33,059 nt of DNA, taken from positions 1 through 33,059 of the forward strand of contig CABUKY010000006.1 of the NCBI GenBank assembly GCA_902492185.1, in the 5' to 3' direction. Origin of the DNA: an uncultured Collinsella sp. (GTDB lineage Bacteria > Actinomycetota > Coriobacteriia > Coriobacteriales > Coriobacteriaceae). The position numbers were made by a program, and so were the translations under genes. Position 1 is the stretch's first letter; each line of letters opens with the position of its first letter. The notes under the pieces are model-generated. The model was not told the origin of the DNA. It saw nothing but the letters and a program-made list of their open reading frames with translations, and did not search any database. Below, piece after piece: positions 15,793-22,381 of the stretch.

Positions 15793-16683
15793 CTACAGGG
15801 TTCGTCCGAGCCTGAGATCGAGCTCGGTTGTGGGGCAGGCTGCCTGTTCGTGCGGCTCGCAAGCGCCAGGGGCTCCAAAGCGATGGAGCGTTGCGACGGG
15901 CGTGGTGTAGGCGAGCCGCAGCTGATGCTCGACAGGGGCACATCCGTCATTTTTGTAATGAGCTGCGTAGTACTGCGCGATGCTGGCGTTCATCTCGCTG
16001 CCATTGCGATGGCGCTCAAACTGGCGTCTGCAGGTCTCGATGATTTTTGCTACCGACTTGGGTGCCGTCGCGGGAACAAGGGCGAGATAGCCCTCAAATA
16101 GCTCGTTGATGCTCAGGAGGCACAGCAGGTCGATCAGCGTCCTTATGGCTGCTCCCTCGGCGGAAAAGTGCGCGGTCATGCGGTTATATCGGTTACGGTC
16201 GACGATGGCCGCATGGGGTCTTGGAGTTTTCTGCCCCGTGGTCCCGGGCTTTTGCTGCGCCTGTGTATTGAGCTCGACGTTGCAGCGCTTGAGGCCGTCC
16301 AACGGAAGGAACAGTGCGGTGCGCAGGGTGTTCCGCTTGCTTTCGAGTTCATGACGCTCGTCGGGTTCCCATTCGAGCTTGAGTTTCGTGTCGAGCGCCG
16401 TAAGCATATGGGCTAGGCAGCCTACGGTAAGAACGTACGAATCGTTGTCGCGTTTTGGGGCATAGGGGTCTGTCAGCTTGCGAATGTCGGGGTCGCCCAT
16501 GATCTTTGTGCAGCGCTTCAGCAGTTGAGGGTGGTCGGCCAAGATCGTCGCGAGCGGTAGCGACGCGTAGTTCTTGATGGTCGCGGCGGCAAAGGCGGCG
16601 TCATATTCGTTTGCATATGCTCGCTCAATGCGGGCATCCAGAATGCTTTTCTTGTCGCCGTCTTCAGCGTGGTGGTTTGTCAT
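15793..16683 (-). CDS. Hypothetical protein of the integrated element
   Basis: 296 residues from ATG at 16683, with TTGGAG upstream; the frame is open for another 52 codons but without a ribosome site. No family is recognised. The sequence is soluble and mostly helical, with no signal peptide or membrane segment: DARIERAYANEYDAAFAAATIKNY near the start, then ILADHPQLLKRCTKIMGDPDIRKL and RNRYNRMTAHFSAEGAAIRTLIDLL in the middle. The C-terminal 40 residues contain several Cys and His residues. It ends 63 bases before the ClpP-like start, so the three genes probably form one transcript. A helical accessory or replication/transfer-related role is possible but not supported by a motif. Confidence 0.7.
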   Translation of the reverse strand: MTNHHAEDGDKKSILDARIERAYANEYDAAFAAATIKNYASLPLATILADHPQLLKRCTKIMGDPDIRKLTDPYAPKRDNDSYVLTVGCLAHMLTALDTKLKLEWEPDERHELESKRNTLRTALFLPLDGLKRCNVELNTQAQQKPGTTGQKTPRPHAAIVDRNRYNRMTAHFSAEGAAIRTLIDLLCLLSINELFEGYLALVPATAPKSVAKIIETCRRQFERHRNGSEMNASIAQYYAAHYKNDGCAPVEHQLRLAYTTPVATLHRFGAPGACEPHEQAACPTTELDLRLGRTL

Positions 16684-17146
16684 AGCTTCTCCAATCGGTT
16701 GATGTTCGTGCTGTTTGTTGATGTGTTGGTTGTCGTGAGTGATGTGCTTGCCGTGGGTGATGTGCTGACGTTGGGGTGCTATGCGGTTTTCAATGAGCCC
16801 GTGAGGCAGTTGCTGCAGGGGCGGGATGGAACGGCCCATGCAAGGCGGAAGGCATCGTGCTCAAAATCGAGACAGCAATGCCCTGGGTGCCTCACATGTG
16901 GCAGTTACCTCATTAAGTTGTCATTGCGTTTGGGGTTGTACTTTGCCGATCTTCCTTCTCTTACACGCTAAAACTCAAACTTCATATGCTCGATCTACTT
17001 AAAACCGCAACGGCGGTCTTTTATCAACTTATATGTCGGAACGCGTCTTTGCAAGTACTTTTTTGCCTTTGTTTCAAATGGGGTGGTTTTGCAACCGTCA
17101 TACGTGCGCTGTGCGAACGTGCCCCGGCTCGGATAAGATGGTGCGG
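16684..17146. other. Gene-poor segment of the integrated element
   Basis: No credible coding frame on either strand; two rightward open frames here lack ribosome sites and family similarity. Just upstream of the leftward unknown gene is a degenerate 18-base tandem repeat (16735-16752 and 16753-16770, core GTGATGTGCT), read on the minus strand as repeated CACATCA. At 17004-17020 is a small hairpin (ACCGC and GCGGT) followed by CTTTT. The base composition is more AT-rich than the surrounding genes. No tRNA and no recognisable integrase remnant were found by eye. Confidence 0.55.
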
Positions 17147-17175
17147 TCGAGTTCTACCGCGCTCACCGCAAGTAG
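17147..17175 (+). repeat. Putative attR: displaced pgi 3' end copy 2
   Basis: TCGAGTTCTACCGCGCTCAC followed by CGCAAGTAG still reads EFYRAHRK and stop, but is preceded by unrelated sequence. It differs from the real pgi end only at three silent positions. It has the pattern of a former coding end separated from its gene by an insertion. Confidence 0.75.
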
Positions 17176-17198
17176 TTTTTACGGCTGAGTTGGCTTAT

Positions 17199-17242
17199 GC
17201 CGAAAGGGGCCCGTATCCGTTGGGATGCGGGCCCCTTTCGGC
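17199..17242. terminator. Long bidirectional terminator-like hairpin
   Basis: Two 20-base arms (17199-17218 and 17223-17242) pair perfectly apart from one G-T wobble, around a GTTG loop. Outer GCCGAAA/TTTCGGC pairs give U-rich tails in both directions. The inner arms equal those of the pgi terminator, so this is probably the original pgi terminator. Confidence 0.75.
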
Positions 17243-17267
17243 ATCCGCATGCGGTGCCGTTCGCTGT

Positions 17268-17287
17268 CTGTAAATATACGTTTACAG
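17268..17287 (+). promoter_or_regulatory. LacI-type palindrome upstream of deoC
   Basis: CTGTAAA and TTTACAG arms around a 6-base centre resemble the TGTAA-N4-TTACA operators of LacI/GalR-family repressors. It lies 120 bases before deoC; no clear promoter hexamers were identified nearby. Confidence 0.4.
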
Positions 17288-17348
17288 CTAATTTCATACC
17301 ACTTGTCGGAATGTGGACGCTGTCCTTGCATGTCGGACGTACATTGAA

Positions 17349-17372
17349 CGTGGTTTTTTGCGTGAAACCACG
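17349..17372 (+). other. Leader hairpin before deoC
   Basis: Perfect 8-base arms CGTGGTTT and AAACCACG around an 8-base loop, ending 22 bases before the AAGGAGG of deoC. There is no T tract after it. It may affect mRNA stability or translation. Confidence 0.4.
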
Positions 17373-17406
17373 AATCGGTTGTCGGCCCTGAACAAGGAGG
17401 CTCAGC

Positions 17407-18081
17407 ATGACGCTTGCCATACCCATCAATAAATACATCGACTATATCGATGCCCCCGAGGACACGTTTGAGCAGTATGTCGAGAAGGCGTTAAAGTACA
17501 ACTTTCGCTGCGTATTTGCGAACCTGCAGGAGTACGAGACGGGCCGCGCCATGCTCGAGGGCTCTGACATCATCCTTGCCGGCGCTATCGACTTTCCCCA
17601 GGGCACTATGACGCTTGAGGAGAAGCTTGCGAGGTTTGAGGAATACGCTGCGTGTGGCTTTACCGAGATTGACTACGTTTTGAATCAGGAGTCGGTCGAG
17701 AACCGCGATTTTGATGCCATCGAGCGCGAGATGACTACCATTGCTGATTTTTGTCGCGCGCATGGCATCACTGACAAGGTGATCGTCGAGATGTGCAAAC
17801 TGGACGGCGACGACGCCGCCAAGCGCCGTGTATGCGAGATCGCGCTGGAGGCTAAGCCGGGATTCCTTAAGACATCGACTGGCAGAAGCTTTGGCGGTGC
17901 TAAGCTCGAGGACGTGCGGCTGATGCACGAGGTGCTCGGCGATGCCGTGGCAATCAAGGCGGCGGGTGGTATCCATAATTACGAAGAGGCTTGCGCGTTC
18001 ATCGAGGCCGGCGCCAGCGCGTTGGGTGCCTCGGCGGGCATCGCGATCGTCGACGGCGCACCGACGGATGAGCGTCGCTAG
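17407..18081 (+). CDS. deoC: Deoxyribose-phosphate aldolase family protein
   Basis: 224 residues from ATG at 17407, with AAGGAGG upstream. DeoC splits 2-deoxyribose 5-phosphate into acetaldehyde and glyceraldehyde 3-phosphate, feeding nucleoside carbon into glycolysis. The Schiff-base lysine is K155 in GFLKTSTGRSFGG. The proton-relay lysine is K184 in VAIKAAGGI and the aspartate is D89 in TEIDYVLN. Length matches bacterial DeoC. TSTGRSFGG, where TSTGF is usual, and a leading MTLAIPINKYIDY mark it as a somewhat divergent member. It is monocistronic by spacing and lies just outside the putative integrated element. Confidence 0.88.
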   Translation: MTLAIPINKYIDYIDAPEDTFEQYVEKALKYNFRCVFANLQEYETGRAMLEGSDIILAGAIDFPQGTMTLEEKLARFEEYAACGFTEIDYVLNQESVENRDFDAIEREMTTIADFCRAHGITDKVIVEMCKLDGDDAAKRRVCEIALEAKPGFLKTSTGRSFGGAKLEDVRLMHEVLGDAVAIKAAGGIHNYEEACAFIEAGASALGASAGIAIVDGAPTDERR

Positions 18082-18230
18082 CAGACGTATTTGACCTGAG
18101 CGATAAAGCTTCACGACTACGCGCCGTTCATGTTCGAGACAATATGACTTTTTGCCCGTTGTAAACGGAGCCGCGATGGGTGTTCTGTATGATGGCTCAG
18201 ACAAGGTTGTTCAATGACAGGGAGGCATAT

Positions 18231-19073
18231 ATGGCAATCAAAGCCATCGCGATGGATATCGACGGTACGCTCACCAACGACCAAAAGGTCATCAGCCCGC
18301 GCACGCGCGAAAAGCTGCTCGCGGCACAGGAGTCGGGCATTAAGCTCATTTTGGCTTCGGGCCGTCCCGCATGGGGACTACATGCTCTGGCGCAGGAGCT
18401 CGACCTTCAAAACCATGACGGTCTGCTAGTCGCTTTCAATGGCGCGCATGTGGTCGACGCTCAGACCGATGAGGTTCTTTTTGACCAGGCCATGCCGGCT
18501 GACGAGCTGCACCGTCTGATTGATCATCTGCAAAACTATGATGTGATCCCCATGATCTCGCTCGGTCGCGACTTGCATGTCGAGGACTCGTACCACTGCA
18601 TGATTACGCTGCCGGATGGCTCGCAGAAAAACATCGTCAAATACGAGCGCGATGCCTGCGACCTTAAGATCCGCGAGGTCGAGAGCTTGCATGAGGTCGT
18701 GGACACTTATCCCGTAGACAAGCTGCTGACGGCAGGCGACCCGGCCTACCTGCAGGCGCATTACGAGGAGATGTATGCGCCCTTTAAGCAGACGCTTTCG
18801 GGCATGTTTACGGCTGACTGGTACTTTGAGTACACGGCGCCCGGTATCGACAAGGCTCGTGCGCTCGAGGGAGCCCTGCCCAAGCTCGGCATCGATGCCA
18901 GTGAGGTTGTATCGTTTGGCGACGGCCAGAACGACAAGTCCATGATTGAGTGGGCCGGCACCGGTGTTGCCATGGGCAACGCCGTCGATGAGGTTAAGGC
19001 TGTGGCCCAGATGGTGACCGCCAATAACAACGAAGACGGTATTGCGGTGGCGCTGGATAAGCTGCTGGGCTAG
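18231..19073 (+). CDS. Cof-type HAD-IIB sugar-phosphate phosphatase
   Basis: 280 residues from ATG at 18231, with GGGAGG upstream; an ATG at 18180 in frame is unsupported. Motif I AMDIDGTLTND carries the nucleophile and acid aspartates. LILASGRPAWG is motif II, and SFGDGQNDKSMIEWAGTGVA motif IV. The large alpha/beta cap between motifs is that of Cof/YidA proteins. These cytoplasmic phosphatases dephosphorylate sugar phosphates or phosphorylated cofactors; the substrate is not predictable. It is followed by a strong terminator and then another HAD gene. Confidence 0.9.
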   Translation: MAIKAIAMDIDGTLTNDQKVISPRTREKLLAAQESGIKLILASGRPAWGLHALAQELDLQNHDGLLVAFNGAHVVDAQTDEVLFDQAMPADELHRLIDHLQNYDVIPMISLGRDLHVEDSYHCMITLPDGSQKNIVKYERDACDLKIREVESLHEVVDTYPVDKLLTAGDPAYLQAHYEEMYAPFKQTLSGMFTADWYFEYTAPGIDKARALEGALPKLGIDASEVVSFGDGQNDKSMIEWAGTGVAMGNAVDEVKAVAQMVTANNNEDGIAVALDKLLG

Positions 19074-19095
19074 AATCGCCGATAATGCATGGTTC

Positions 19096-19121
19096 GGGCG
19101 CCTGCTTACAGGCGCCCTTTT
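19096..19121 (+). terminator. Intrinsic terminator between the two HAD genes
   Basis: Arms GGGCGCCTG and CAGGCGCCC with a 4-base loop, followed by TTTT. The next ribosome site follows within 10 bases, so some read-through is possible. Confidence 0.85.
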
Positions 19122-19136
19122 GTTAGGGAGGGTGCC

Positions 19137-19796
19137 GTGTCCGCATTTCCGTTCGATGCCGTTATCTTTGACATGGACGGCGTCATTGTCGATACCGAGT
19201 ATTACTACCTGGGCGAGACTGCCGCGTTTGCCAAGGAGCTTGGGCTTAACCTGACTCAAGAGGAGTTGAATGGGCAGGTCGGTACCTCGCATCAGTTCTT
19301 CCTGCATATGCTGGTCGATTGGTTTGAGCGCGCCGGTAAGGGGCATTTCACTGGCGAGGAAGCGTTGGTCCGTTGGGACGAGTGGGCGCATGAGCGTCCG
19401 CGCGACTATCAGGCTTTGATTAACCCAGGCGCCGTGGATACGATTCGAGAGCTGCCGCGCCGCGGCGTTCGCGTGGCGCTTGCCAGCTCGTCTCCCATGG
19501 ATAGCATCGAGGAAGTGCTCAACGCATGCGGGCTGTCGGATGCCTTTGAGTATGTGGTGAGCGGCGAGCAGTTTAAGGAGAGCAAGCCCGAGCCCGACAT
19601 CTACCTGCATGCGCTAGACCTGCTGGGGCTGCCTGCGAATCGCTGCTGCTGCGTCGAGGATTCGGTGCCTGGCATCACTGCCGGCAAGCGAGCCGGCCTG
19701 ACAGTCATTGCCAAGCGCGAGGAGCGCTTTGGCTTTAGCCAGGATGCCGCGGACAAGATTATCGACCAGCTGCCGGAGCTGCTCACGCTTTCTTAG
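19137..19796 (+). CDS. HAD-IA hydrolase (beta-phosphoglucomutase-like)
   Basis: 219 residues from GTG at 19137, with AGGGAGGG upstream; the in-frame ATG at 19089 precedes the terminator and is rejected. Motif I FDMDGVIVDTE, motif II ALASSSPMDSIEEVL, the lysine region KPEPDIYLHAL, and motif IV CCCVEDSVPGITAGKRAG are those of subfamily IA phosphatases and beta-phosphoglucomutases. The four-helix cap lies between residues 18 and 90. It may dephosphorylate a sugar phosphate or isomerise hexose phosphates. No neighbour fixes the substrate. Confidence 0.9.
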   Translation: MSAFPFDAVIFDMDGVIVDTEYYYLGETAAFAKELGLNLTQEELNGQVGTSHQFFLHMLVDWFERAGKGHFTGEEALVRWDEWAHERPRDYQALINPGAVDTIRELPRRGVRVALASSSPMDSIEEVLNACGLSDAFEYVVSGEQFKESKPEPDIYLHALDLLGLPANRCCCVEDSVPGITAGKRAGLTVIAKREERFGFSQDAADKIIDQLPELLTLS

Positions 19797-19847
19797 GAGC
19801 GCGGTAGTTGCGCGTTTTTCGGGTCTGATGAGTAAATACCCGATATT

Positions 19848-19877
19848 TTGGTGCGGCACCTAGCATACTTTATGCTA
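19848..19877 (+). promoter_or_regulatory. Promoter with palindromic operator upstream of the GntR gene
   Basis: TTGGTG (19848-19853) and TATGCT (19871-19876) are 17 bases apart. A perfect 7-base palindrome, TAGCATA and TATGCTA with a 3-base centre (19861-19877), covers the -10. The transcript would begin at the following hairpin. Confidence 0.5.
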
Positions 19878-19879
19878 AT

Positions 19880-19920
19880 GCGGGCTTAAGGGCTTGTTGA
19901 ATGCCCTTGAGCCCGCTTTT
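19880..19920 (+). terminator. Intrinsic terminator or attenuator before the GntR gene
   Basis: 14-base arms GCGGGCTTAAGGGC and GCCCTTGAGCCCGC with one mismatch or wobble, a 9-base loop and TTTT. It ends the HAD gene transcript. If the promoter at 19848-19876 is used, it would also sit in the leader of the regulator mRNA. Confidence 0.8.
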
Positions 19921-19946
19921 GACTTAATTGGGCTGGGAGAGGGTAT

Positions 19947-20690
19947 ATGCCACCGACTGAAGGACTAACTGACGGTAAAGCAGCGATACCGCTGTACCAA
20001 CAGGTTATCGATATCATTAAAAACGAAATCAATTCCGGTGCCTACAAGGCGGGCGCGCGGATACCCAACGAATTCGAATTGGCTGAGAGCTATAAAGTTG
20101 GCCGCGTTACCGTGCGACGCGCTATTGAGGAGCTCGTCCAGCAGGGCTATCTAACGAAGCGGCAGGGGAAAGGCACGTTTGTCAATGCCCCCAAGCTTAA
20201 GCGCAAGATTCGCCAGAAGGATGACGTCCAGAGTTTTTCGGACGCATGCCGCGTTAACGGAATGGAGCCGGGGGCGTGCGTCATTTCGAGAAAGATACTG
20301 CCGGCAGATTCTACCGAAGCGCAGTTCTTTGGTGTTCCCGTTGGAACTGATTTGATTTGCGTTGAGCGTGTACGTACTGCCGATGGAGTCCCCGTCATGC
20401 TCGAGAACAACATATACGTTTACGAGGACAACGTCTATCTATCAACGGCACCTCTATCTAACCAATCCATTTTTGAGTTCGTGCGCAACCGAACGGGCCG
20501 CACGCCCGCGTTTACCGACCCGTGCACGCTCGAGATCGCGTGCGCGTCGCCCGAGGTCGCTCGGCTGTTGGCAGTTCCCGTTGGCGAACCCTTGTTTTAT
20601 ATGGAAGCCTTCTTTTTCGATGAGCAGCGGCGGCCGTTTATCATCGGTCGTCAGCGGATCGTTGGGTCTCGCTACGTTTTTGACATCTAG
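19947..20690 (+). CDS. GntR family regulator of the HutC/UTRA type
   Basis: 247 residues from ATG at 19947, with GGGAGAGGG upstream. Residues 15-80 form the winged helix of GntR proteins (PLYQQVIDIIKNEI, ELAESYKVGRVTVRRAIEEL, GYLTKRQGKGTFV). Residues 90-245 form a UTRA effector domain (LICVERVRTADGVPVMLENN and the closing FIIGRQRIVGSRYVF). UTRA domains bind small molecules such as phosphosugars. FrlR-type regulators of fructosamine loci belong here. It lies directly upstream of the catabolic operon, and a perfect palindrome at the operon promoter is its likely target. It has its own terminator. Confidence 0.92.
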   Translation: MPPTEGLTDGKAAIPLYQQVIDIIKNEINSGAYKAGARIPNEFELAESYKVGRVTVRRAIEELVQQGYLTKRQGKGTFVNAPKLKRKIRQKDDVQSFSDACRVNGMEPGACVISRKILPADSTEAQFFGVPVGTDLICVERVRTADGVPVMLENNIYVYEDNVYLSTAPLSNQSIFEFVRNRTGRTPAFTDPCTLEIACASPEVARLLAVPVGEPLFYMEAFFFDEQRRPFIIGRQRIVGSRYVFDI

Positions 20691-20702
20691 GACATTGCGA
20701 AT

Positions 20703-20738
20703 GGAAGCGCCCGGTGGATCATCTCACCGGGCGTTTCC
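20703..20738 (+). terminator. Terminator of the GntR gene
   Basis: 14-base arms GGAAGCGCCCGGTG and CACCGGGCGTTTCC around an 8-base loop. The T tract is short. Confidence 0.75.
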
Positions 20739-20800
20739 ATACCGTTCACGGCGCGAACACAACCGTTCAACCGCGTTGCGGCAATCAGTTTGAAATTATC

Positions 20801-20829
20801 TTGATGAAGGAAAAAGCTGCTGGTAATCT
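20801..20829 (+). promoter_or_regulatory. Promoter of the fructosamine-type operon
   Basis: TTGATG (20801-20806) and TAATCT (20824-20829) with a 17-base spacer. The expected start point, near 20837, lies immediately before the operator palindrome. Confidence 0.65.
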
Positions 20830-20843
20830 ATGGGACGTCATAG

Positions 20844-20866
20844 AACGTTTGCATTGTGCAAACGTT
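20844..20866 (+). promoter_or_regulatory. Perfect palindromic operator
   Basis: Arms AACGTTTGCA and TGCAAACGTT are exact inverted repeats around TTG. Its position just downstream of the predicted transcription start suits repression by the adjacent GntR/UTRA protein; a LacI-type repressor is the alternative. Confidence 0.75.
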
Positions 20867-20908
20867 GAAGCGAGATGCGATGCAGTCTCGAGTTCTTTGG
20901 AGGTATCT

Positions 20909-22372
20909 ATGTCAGATACGAAGGCGAAGAAGACAAACAGACGTTTTAAGTTCAAATTACCGCATGTCTATACGATCATGTTCTTGCTGATCGTTGTCTT
21001 TGCGGTCCTGACTTGGATCGTTCCCTCTGGTCAGTATCAGCGCAAAACGATTTCGACAGCAGCGGGCGAGCGTGAAGTCGCCGTTGCTGGAACCTATGAA
21101 CAGGTCGATAAGAACTACACCGATTCCGAGACCGGCGAGACCATCAATCTGGGCCAGGATATCTTCGCGGTCCTGCAAGCGCCCACCAAGGGTATCCAAG
21201 AGGCTGCCGACGTCGTTGCGTTCGTCTTATTGATTGGCGGATCGTTCGCGATCATCACCAAGACCAACGCTTTGAATGCCGGCATGAGCCGTGTGATTAA
21301 AAAGCTCAAGAACAAGGACATCCTCATCATTCCCATCACGATGACATTGCTGTCCATTTGCGGCACTACGTTTGGTATGTCTGAGGAAGCCCTGCCGTTC
21401 TATGCCATCTTCATTCCCATCATGATGGGTATCGGTTATGACTCGATGACGGCATTCATCATCTGCTTCCTTGGTCCTAACCTGGGATATTGTGCTTCGA
21501 CCATCGACCCGTTTAATGTTTTGATCGCCCAAGGCATCATTGGCATCGAGGGTAATCCGCAACTGTGGCTGCGCGCCGTTTCTTGGGTCATCTTCACTGC
21601 CGTCGGTATCGCATGGGCCATGCGCTACGCCATGCGCGTCAAGAAAAACCCCGAGTCGTCCATTGTTTACGAGGACGATAAGCTCAAGCGTATCGAGTTT
21701 TCCGTGACCGATGCCTCCATCGAGGAAGAGTTCACTATCCGTCAGAAGCTCGTGCTTATCGATTTTGCTTGCGGTATGGGCATTATCGTCTGGGGTCTTG
21801 TTACCCAGGGCTGGTACATGAATGAGATTTCCGCCGTGTTCCTTGGCATGGGCTTGCTTGCCGGTATCCTGGGCGGCCTTGACCAGCAGACGATCGCAGA
21901 GGAGTTCGTTAAGGGTCTCGCCGACTTTGCGTACGCTGCCATCGTTATCGGTATCGCTCGCGGTATTCTGGTCATCGCCGAGGGCGGCATGATCATCGAC
22001 ACCATCCTCCAGGCGCTCGCTACCGCGCTCGCCGGTGCACCGGCCGCCGTGTACACCACGTTTATGTATATCGTCCTTGGCCTGCTCTCTTTGCTGGTTC
22101 CCTCGAGTTCTGGCCTGGCGGCGCTCACCATGCCCGTTATGGGCCCCCTGACCGAGCTCATGGGCCTCAATCCCGAGGCGGCCGTCACCGCGCTCCAGTT
22201 TGCCAACCAGACCATCAACACCATCAGCCCCGTGGCGGGCATGACGGTCGCCGGCCTTGCCGTGGCTAAGATTTCGTTTGGCCAATGGTGGAAGACCATT
22301 TGGAAGTTCTTCATTTTCATGGTCGTCTTTGGTCTGATCGTAACGGCAATCTCTGGCATGCTTCCGGTGTAG
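20909..22372 (+). CDS. YfcC/DcuC superfamily membrane transporter
   Basis: 487 residues from ATG at 20909, with GGAGG upstream; the open frame extends 5' through the operator and is not translated there. About 12 membrane segments are seen, starting with YTIMFLLIVVFAVLTWIVPSGQY near residue 30. The family pattern includes IFAVLQAPTKGIQEAADVVAF, SICGTTFGMSEEALPFYAIF and LVPSSSGLAALTMPVMGPL. Members carry amino acids, peptides or C4-dicarboxylates with protons or sodium. The Salmonella fructose-asparagine locus also uses a DcuC-type carrier, as far as I recall. As first gene of this operon it likely imports the glycated substrate; this is inference from context. Confidence 0.88.
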   Translation: MSDTKAKKTNRRFKFKLPHVYTIMFLLIVVFAVLTWIVPSGQYQRKTISTAAGEREVAVAGTYEQVDKNYTDSETGETINLGQDIFAVLQAPTKGIQEAADVVAFVLLIGGSFAIITKTNALNAGMSRVIKKLKNKDILIIPITMTLLSICGTTFGMSEEALPFYAIFIPIMMGIGYDSMTAFIICFLGPNLGYCASTIDPFNVLIAQGIIGIEGNPQLWLRAVSWVIFTAVGIAWAMRYAMRVKKNPESSIVYEDDKLKRIEFSVTDASIEEEFTIRQKLVLIDFACGMGIIVWGLVTQGWYMNEISAVFLGMGLLAGILGGLDQQTIAEEFVKGLADFAYAAIVIGIARGILVIAEGGMIIDTILQALATALAGAPAAVYTTFMYIVLGLLSLLVPSSSGLAALTMPVMGPLTELMGLNPEAAVTALQFANQTINTISPVAGMTVAGLAVAKISFGQWWKTIWKFFIFMVVFGLIVTAISGMLPV

Positions 22373-22381
22373 GTGGTTGTG

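Larger units (their letters stand above)
13688..17146. mobile_element. Putative integrated element (decayed, no integrase) at the pgi 3' end
   Basis: The 3.4-kb stretch between the two copies of the pgi 3' end contains a VirD4/TraG-like pseudogene, a ClpP-like gene and an unknown gene, all leftward and opposite to pgi and deoC. Both flanking copies are followed about 30 bases later by related terminators with the same GGGGCCCGTATCC and GGATGCGGGCCCC arms. A conjugation-type ATPase inside duplicated gene-end sequence is typical of integrative elements. With no recombinase seen, it is likely a remnant or an element mobilised in trans. Confidence 0.65.

Noticed and set aside
16840..16920. Possible tRNA at an island boundary
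   Set aside because: No cloverleaf or T-loop consensus could be found by eye in this stretch.
16669..17273. Two rightward frames (100 and 95 codons) in the gene-poor part of the element
   Set aside because: No ribosome sites, no family resemblance. The second runs through the displaced pgi tail in a different frame and into the terminator hairpin.
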